Assembly (NCBI RefSeq): GCF_009687885.1
Contig: NZ_BLAF01000031.1
Span: 53,168 to 93,409, forward strand
Source of the DNA: Acrocarpospora pleiomorpha
GTDB taxonomy: Bacteria > Actinomycetota > Actinomycetes > Streptosporangiales > Streptosporangiaceae
DNA length: 40,242 nt
Direction of reading: 5' to 3'
The position numbers and the translations under genes were made by a program. The notes beneath the pieces were generated by a model, which was not told the origin of the DNA, did no database searches, and worked only from the letters and a program-made list of their open reading frames with translations. Within the stretch, counting starts at the first letter, position 1; each line of letters starts with the position of its first letter. Of this stretch, positions 35,611 to 40,242 are shown piece after piece.

Positions 35611-38469
35611 ATGCTGGACAACATGGTGGGTCGAGCGGTTAGCCCCGTCTTCGTGGGACGGGTGGCGGAGCTGACGTTCCTGGCCGAAATATTCGACCAG
35701 GCACGCAAGCAGGCCGCCGCCGCGGTGTTACTTGGCGGGGAGGCCGGGGTGGGCAAGACCCGCCTCGTGAGCCGGTTCGCCGAACAGGCCGAACAGGACG
35801 GCGCCCACGTGATCGCCGGCGGCTGCGTCGAACTTTCCACCGAAGGCCTCGCCTACGCGCCGTTCACCGCGGCGCTGCGCCAGCTCGTCCGGGAGATGGG
35901 CGCCGCCGACGTGGCCGCGATGCTGCCCGAAGGCGCCGCCCGCGACCTGGCCCGGCTGCTGCCCGAATTCGGGGAGCCGAGCGGGGACACCGAGAGCGAA
36001 ACCGCCAGGGCGCGGCTGTTCGAGCAGATCCTCACCTTGCTGGAGCGGCTGGCGGAGCGGCGGCCGGTGATCCTCGTCATCGAGGACATCCACTGGGCCG
36101 ATCGATCCAGCCGCGATCTCATCGCGTTCCTCAGCCGGAACATGCGCGCCGTTCCGCTGCTGATGGTCATGACGTACCGGTCGGACGAGTTGAACCGCAC
36201 CCATCCGCTCCGGCCGGTGCTGGCCGAACTGGCCAGAGTCGACGGCGTCTCCCGGGTGGAGGTGCCCCGGCTGACCCAGGACGAGGTGGCCGAGCAGATG
36301 GCCGGCATCCTCGGCCGGACCCCGGAGTTCGCCCGGGTGGGCAAGGTGTTCGAGCGCACCGAGGGCGTGCCGCTGTTCGTCGAGGCGATGGTCGAGTGCG
36401 ACGGCGACTACTCCTTCCCCGAATCGCTGCAGGATCTGATACTCAGCTCGGTGGAGCGGCTGCCGGAGGAGACCCAGCGGGTGCTCCGGATCGCGGCCGC
36501 GGGCGGGATCCGGGTCGGGCACGAGTTGCTGGCCAGGGTCAGCGGCCTGTCCGACGTCGACCTGGAGAACGCGCTCCGGCCCGCCGTGGCGGGCAACGTG
36601 ATGCAGGTCGCGGACGGTGGGGCGTACGCGTTCCGGCATGCGCTGATTCGCGAAGCCGTACACGAGGAGTTGTTGCCTGGGGAGCACGCCCGCATGCACG
36701 CGCGGTATGCCGAGGCGATCGACCAGGATCGTAGCCTGGTGCCGCCGGGGCGGGCGGCCATCGAGATGGCGCACCACTGGTTCTCCGCGCGGGACGATCT
36801 GTGGGCGCTGGTGTCGGCGTGGGAGGCGTCGGGGAAGGCGGCCAACGCTTTCGCGTACACCGAGCAGATCCAGTTGCTGGAACGGGTTCTGACCTTGTGG
36901 GACAAGGTGCCGGACGCGGCTGAGCGGATCGACGCCGACCATACGACCGTGCTGGAACGGGCGTCCGAGGCCGCGTATCTCGCCGCTGACATCGATGGGT
37001 GTATGAAGTTCGCGAAAGGCGCGCTCAGCGAGCTTGACGAGGCTGTCGCGCCGGAGCGGGTGGCCGCGCTTCTGGTCCGGCTGGTCAACTGCAAGGTCCA
37101 GAAGGGCAAGGACGGGACCCTTGAGGACCTGCGGAAAGCCGAACGGCTGGTGCCGCTGCCCAGTGAGACGCGGGCGATGGTGCTGTCCCGGCTGGGGACG
37201 CTGCTCATGCTCGGGGATCATGTGGTCGAGGGAACCGCCGTCACCCAGGAAGCGCTGCGGGTCGCGCGCTCGATCGGGGACGAATGCCAGGAAGCCGACC
37301 TGCTCATCAATCTCGCGCTCGGCCACTCCATCTCCGGCGACCTGCACTCCACGCTGTCCACCAACCGCCGCGCCCAGGCCATCGGTGCGCAGCACAAATC
37401 CGGGCGTGTCGTCCTGCGCGCGCTGGCTAACAATGTGGACGCGTTGGAGAATCTCGGGCGGTCGGAGGACGCTGTCGAGTTGGCCGTCGAGGGCGAGAAA
37501 CTGGCCAAGGAATACGGTCGGTACCGGGATCAGGGCGTTTTCATCGCCAACAACCGCGCGGAAGCCCTGGAATCTCTGGGCCGGTGGGATGAAGCGCTCG
37601 CCGTCATCAAGCGTGCGTTGACCATGGATCCGTCGGTGCGCAACCGCTGGCATCTCACCCGGACTCGAGCCGGGATCCTGCTGGCGCGGGGTGAGGCGGA
37701 TACCGCTAAGGACGATCTCGTGGAAATCGGGGCGCTTTCCGGGCGGTGGAAGGAGTGGACCCAGGAGTGGACGCAGAACACCCGGCTCACGCTCGGGTGG
37801 CATCTGCTGGTTGGCGATCCCATGACCGCGCTCGACAAGGCCGAGAGCGCGCTCATCGATCCGCCGTGGTCGCGTAAGGCCATGCTCGGCTGGCGGCTGC
37901 TGGCCCAGATCTACCGGGTCACCGACGCCGCCGCTCCCGTCAGCCCCGATCGTGCTGACGCGCTTCGTGCCCGCGCGGCCGATCTGGCTACCAGCATGAA
38001 CACCGATGGGCCGGTCAGCGAGATGTTCCGCCTGGAGTGTTTCGGGGATTTCATCGGCGCCGCCGAGGGCTGGCTGCACCTCAACCGCCCCTACGCCCGG
38101 GCCAAGGCCCTCTTCCATGCCGCCGCCACGGCCACCAACCGCGACTTGATCAACGAGTGGCTCCGCGAAGCCAGAACCATCGCCGTCGACCTCGCCGCCG
38201 TCCCGCTGGTCACTCACATCGACCTGCTCGCGCGTCGTGCGGGCATCTCCCTCACCGAGGCCCCCGAGGAACCGGCCCTCCTCACCCCCCGCGAACTGGA
38301 AGTCCTCCGCCTGGTAGCCGAAGGCCGCTCCAACCGCGACATCGCCAGCCAACTCTCCATCTCCGCCAAAACGGCCAGCGTCCACGTCTCCAACATCATC
38401 GCCAAACTGGGCGTCTCCACCCGAGGCGAAGCCACCGCCGCCGCCCACCGCCTCGCCTTGCTGAGCTGA
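35611..38469 (+). CDS. LAL-type LuxR-family transcriptional regulator with AAA ATPase
   Basis: A 952-residue regulator of the large-ATP-binding LuxR type. It begins with FVGRVAELTFL, Walker A GGEAGVGKT (42-50) and Walker B PVILVIEDIHWAD (152-164). The middle is alpha-helical with TPR-like repeats (370-860: LLERVLTLWDKV, ALENLGRSEDAVELA, ALESLGRWDEALAVI). The last 62 residues are a LuxR/GerE helix-turn-helix (LTPRELEVLRLVAEGRSNRDIASQL, KTASVHVSNIIAKLGVSTRGE). Such proteins switch on catabolic or secondary-metabolite genes after binding an inducer. AAGG lies 7 bp before the ATG. Its targets are not evident; the boxes upstream of the small peptide are candidates. Confidence 0.92.
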   Translation: MLDNMVGRAVSPVFVGRVAELTFLAEIFDQARKQAAAAVLLGGEAGVGKTRLVSRFAEQAEQDGAHVIAGGCVELSTEGLAYAPFTAALRQLVREMGAADVAAMLPEGAARDLARLLPEFGEPSGDTESETARARLFEQILTLLERLAERRPVILVIEDIHWADRSSRDLIAFLSRNMRAVPLLMVMTYRSDELNRTHPLRPVLAELARVDGVSRVEVPRLTQDEVAEQMAGILGRTPEFARVGKVFERTEGVPLFVEAMVECDGDYSFPESLQDLILSSVERLPEETQRVLRIAAAGGIRVGHELLARVSGLSDVDLENALRPAVAGNVMQVADGGAYAFRHALIREAVHEELLPGEHARMHARYAEAIDQDRSLVPPGRAAIEMAHHWFSARDDLWALVSAWEASGKAANAFAYTEQIQLLERVLTLWDKVPDAAERIDADHTTVLERASEAAYLAADIDGCMKFAKGALSELDEAVAPERVAALLVRLVNCKVQKGKDGTLEDLRKAERLVPLPSETRAMVLSRLGTLLMLGDHVVEGTAVTQEALRVARSIGDECQEADLLINLALGHSISGDLHSTLSTNRRAQAIGAQHKSGRVVLRALANNVDALENLGRSEDAVELAVEGEKLAKEYGRYRDQGVFIANNRAEALESLGRWDEALAVIKRALTMDPSVRNRWHLTRTRAGILLARGEADTAKDDLVEIGALSGRWKEWTQEWTQNTRLTLGWHLLVGDPMTALDKAESALIDPPWSRKAMLGWRLLAQIYRVTDAAAPVSPDRADALRARAADLATSMNTDGPVSEMFRLECFGDFIGAAEGWLHLNRPYARAKALFHAAATATNRDLINEWLREARTIAVDLAAVPLVTHIDLLARRAGISLTEAPEEPALLTPRELEVLRLVAEGRSNRDIASQLSISAKTASVHVSNIIAKLGVSTRGEATAAAHRLALLS

Positions 38470-38745
38470 CCGAGGACGCCTTCGGCGAAGGACGGCGACA
38501 CCGCCCGGCCCTGCTGAACCGATCGGAGAACGGCTTCGGCGACGAATATGGCGAAGCCCACCGGCGCCGCGCACCGCCTCGCCTGCTGACCAAGGGACGA
38601 CTTCGGCGACAAAGCTGGCGAACACCGCCGCCCCAGCCAAACTGATCAGAGACAGCCTCGGCGACGAACGTGGCGAAGGCCACCGCCGCCGGGGCACTCC
38701 TCGCCCTGCTGAGCTGATCAGAGGATGGCTTCGGTGATGAGGATG
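38420..38745. repeat. Degenerate tandem array of gene-end copies (about five units, 55-70 bp)
   Basis: Starting within the last codons of the LuxR-type gene, the theme GGCGAAGSCCACCGCCGCC, then GCACnnCTCGCCnTGCTGA, then a variable GATCRGAGRACGGCTTCGGCGACGAA recurs about five times, the last copy running into the 3' end of the convergent GDT1-like gene. The copies near 38435-38470 and 38670-38715 both end in CCTTGCTGAGCTGA or CCCTGCTGAGCTGA, so the stop-codon region of the regulator is itself part of the repeat. Many units contain hairpin-prone CTTCGGCGA...GGCGAAG. No gene is likely inside. Unit borders are approximate. Confidence 0.65.
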
Positions 38746-39284
38746 ACGCCGAAGGTGGCGAAGGCGGCGGATGCGCCGTATTTGATGAATTTTTCGGGGA
38801 GGTGGGTGCCGAGGAGGCGGCCGACCACGATGGCCAGGGCGTCGGCGGCGACCATGCCGACCGTGGAGCCGATCCAGGTGGCGAGCCAGCCATGTTGGGT
38901 GGCGAGGGTGATGGTGGCGAGCATGGTCTTGTCGCCCAGTTCGCTGAGGAAGAAGGCGACGGTTACCGCGACAAGGACGGATTTGGTGGCCTGTTGAGCT
39001 TTGCGGGCTTCGTCGGCGGTCAGTTCGTCGCCGCGGAGGGTCCAGAGGGCGAAACCGAGGAAGGCGATGCCGGCGGCGATGGAGATGGCCGTGGTCGGAA
39101 GCGTGTCGCCGAGGAAGCCGCCAAGAGCGACGCTGAGCAGGTGGACGATCGTGGTGGCCAGGGTGATGCCCGCGAGAACCGGCAACGGCCGAAAGCGGCT
39201 GGCGAAGGTCAACGCCATGAGCTGGCTTTTGTCGCCGAGTTCGGCCACGAAAATCACAATGAGGGAGATCCAGAACGCTTCCAC
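38718..39284 (-). CDS. GDT1/TMEM165 (UPF0016) cation transporter
   Basis: A 188-residue six-helix membrane protein with the two family motifs ELGDKSQ (about residue 16) and ELGDKT (about 117), the hallmarks of GDT1/MntX-type manganese or calcium exporters. The two halves are internally duplicated. GTG at 39284 is chosen because it begins the first helix directly (EAFWISLIVIFVAELGDK); the ribosome-binding site GGGAAGG is rather distant. It is preceded by a yybP-ykoY riboswitch, which fits manganese export. The 3' end lies in the tandem repeat region. Confidence 0.9.
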   Translation of the reverse strand: MEAFWISLIVIFVAELGDKSQLMALTFASRFRPLPVLAGITLATTIVHLLSVALGGFLGDTLPTTAISIAAGIAFLGFALWTLRGDELTADEARKAQQATKSVLVAVTVAFFLSELGDKTMLATITLATQHGWLATWIGSTVGMVAADALAIVVGRLLGTHLPEKFIKYGASAAFATFGVILITEAIL

Positions 39285-39339
39285 GCGGAGGTGGCCTTCC
39301 CGTTCACAGCAACCGGACCGCGTTTCCACTGGGGCATGA

Positions 39340-39466
39340 CTTCGGTCCGGCAGCTTGGTATCGCTGTCGGACCGAAGGTCTCGTCCGCCACGAGGGCCCC
39401 GGGACCGGACGCGTAGCGCGTCAGTATGTCGATCGCCGGATTCTGGACTACTCCCCTTCGGGTTTT
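39340..39466 (-). ncRNA. yybP-ykoY manganese riboswitch with terminator platform
   Basis: On the minus strand, 5' to 3': CCGAAGGGGAGTAG (39461-39448), CGACATAC (39431-39424) and GGACGAGACCTTCGG (39386-39372), the conserved elements of the yybP-ykoY aptamer in the right order. P1 pairs CCGAAGG (39461-39455) with CCTTCGG. The same CCTTCGG also starts a competing 15-bp hairpin (39377-39363 with 39354-39340, one wobble, 8-nt loop). Metal binding that stabilises P1 would prevent this hairpin and let transcription reach the GDT1 gene. Family knowledge: this aptamer senses Mn2+ and controls efflux genes. Confidence 0.88.
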
Positions 39467-39468
39467 TC

Positions 39469-39474
39469 ACTCTA
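39469..39474 (-). promoter_or_regulatory. Putative -10 box of riboswitch transcript
   Basis: TAGAGT on the minus strand, just before the aptamer 5' strand and just behind the murB stop. The -35 position (39492-39497, GTAGGT) does not match consensus, so the call is tentative. Confidence 0.35.
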
Positions 39475-39479
39475 GCCCA

Positions 39480-40242
39480 TCACAGGCGCACACCTACCAT
39501 GACCGGTTCGTTCACTAATGTGACCCCGAACTTCTCCCGCACCCCGTCCCGGACCTCCCGAGCCAGCGCCAGCAGCTCCTCCGCGCTCGCCGCCCCCGTC
39601 GGATTGGTGAGCGCGAGCGTGTGCTTGGTAGAGATCCGTACCGATCCGCGCTCGTACCCCTTCGGGAACCCCGCGTTCTCGATCAACCACGCCGCCGGAA
39701 CCTTGACCCGCTCCCCCGGCATGTCCCACCGCGGAAACTCCGGCGCCCGCAACTCAAGCTCCGCCGCCTCGGCCGTACTCAAAATGGGATTGGTGAAGAA
39801 CGACCCCGCACTGATCGTGTCCGGATCGTCCGCATCCAGCACCATGCCCTTCCCCCGCCGCAACCCCAGCACCGCCGCCCGCACCTCCGCCAACGGCACC
39901 CGAGCCCCCAACTCGACCCCCAACGCCAAAGCCAGCTCTTTGTACGCCACCGGCCCCGACAACCCGGACTCGGCAAGATCGTAGGTAACCGCCAGAACGA
40001 GATGCCGTCCCTGATCCCCCTTGAACGCACTGTCCCGATAGGCGAACCCACACGCCGCCGCCGGCAAATCCCGCGTCTCCCTGGCAACTCGGTCGTACAC
40101 CCGCACCGACGAGATCGTCTGCGCGACCTCCTGCCCGTACGCCCCCACGTTCTGAATCGGCGTCGACCCGACAAGCCCCGGAATACCCGACAGGCACTCA
40201 ATCCCGGACAATCCCTCGGCCACGCACCGCGCGACCAGCCCG
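39480..40242 (-). CDS. murB: UDP-N-acetylenolpyruvoylglucosamine reductase MurB (N-terminus outside window)
   Basis: The C-terminal 253 residues of MurB, the NADPH-dependent enzyme that completes UDP-N-acetylmuramate. Visible are CLSGIPGLVGSTPIQNVGAYGQEV, the active-site region FAYRDSAFKGDQGR, the serine proton donor in AGSFFTNPIL, and the C-terminal domain (WLIENAGFPKG, ISTKHTLALTNPTGA). The frame is open to the window edge, so the FAD-binding N-terminus and start lie outside. It is followed after a 196-bp leader by the GDT1-like gene on the same strand. Confidence 0.95.
   Translation of the reverse strand, partial: GLVARCVAEGLSGIECLSGIPGLVGSTPIQNVGAYGQEVAQTISSVRVYDRVARETRDLPAAACGFAYRDSAFKGDQGRHLVLAVTYDLAESGLSGPVAYKELALALGVELGARVPLAEVRAAVLGLRRGKGMVLDADDPDTISAGSFFTNPILSTAEAAELELRAPEFPRWDMPGERVKVPAAWLIENAGFPKGYERGSVRISTKHTLALTNPTGAASAEELLALAREVRDGVREKFGVTLVNEPVMVGVRL

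Noticed and set aside
35728..38697. Minus-strand open frame of nearly 1000 codons opposite the LuxR-type regulator
   Set aside because: High-GC shadow frame: its composition is R/G/P-rich with no domain, while the plus strand has a full set of regulator motifs.
38470..38717. Small protein genes in the gap after the LuxR-type regulator
   Set aside because: Open frames here are made by the degenerate repeats, lack ribosome-binding sites and give low-complexity products.

Overview
The window is GC-rich DNA from an actinobacterium. Codon use is strongly GC3-biased, many genes are short-spaced or overlap by ATGA/GTGA, and the gene content (large LuxR-type ATPase regulator, DUF779/aldehyde dehydrogenase pair, deoC/aldehyde dehydrogenase cluster, leaderless-looking starts) fits the Streptosporangiales or a relative; that taxon is an inference. 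No rRNA, tRNA, CRISPR array, insertion sequence or prophage was seen. It looks like ordinary chromosome with several accessory catabolic blocks.

Layout. 1-4.6 kb: an FAD-dependent sarcosine/dimethylglycine dehydrogenase-like oxidoreductase (minus strand, cut by the window edge, with two 15-bp repeat arrays inside its reading frame) faces a choline-kinase-like phosphotransferase and an APC-family permease. 4.6-6.5 kb: lipB, a PspC-domain protein and a YbhN-type membrane protein. 6.7-9 kb: a multipass export-type membrane protein divergent from its likely TetR regulator, with two palindromes between them, then a LURP-one protein. 9.2-14.7 kb: an unusually short Rho, a membrane protein plus winged-helix pair, the helicase HrpB with a repeat-rich insert, and a VOC protein. 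14.9-18.6 kb: a secreted LppX-like protein, an SPFH protein translationally coupled to a tiny ribbon-helix-helix protein, and an amidase.

18.6-30.9 kb is the most coherent block: a complete B12-dependent diol/glycerol dehydratase (small, large and medium subunits in that order), both reactivase subunits, a GlcG/PduO-C protein, a glycerol/diol channel, a GAF-domain regulator, a non-acylating aldehyde dehydrogenase, DUF779 and a propionyl-CoA-synthetase-like ligase. Together they can take a 1,2-diol in through the channel, dehydrate it to an aldehyde, oxidise this to an acid and activate the acid to acyl-CoA, without microcompartment shell genes. The promoters of the dehydratase operon and of the aldehyde dehydrogenase share the arrangement TGCAAC-N5-TGCAAC-N11-TACSTT. 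Direct repeats at 11-bp spacing just upstream of a -10 box are the binding geometry known for SARP regulators, and the divergent regulator has a SARP-like winged helix and helical domain behind a GAF sensor. I infer that it is a GAF-SARP activator of this regulon.

30.9-34.1 kb: deoC with a full aldehyde dehydrogenase and a catalytically truncated one (deoxyribose/acetaldehyde catabolism). 34.2-38.5 kb: a secreted repeat protein, a 55-residue peptide gene with a strong terminator, and a 952-residue LuxR-family ATPase regulator. At 38.4-38.75 kb degenerate tandem copies of gene-end sequence fill the gap to a GDT1/UPF0016 cation transporter, which is preceded by a recognisable yybP-ykoY (manganese) riboswitch. 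The window ends inside murB.
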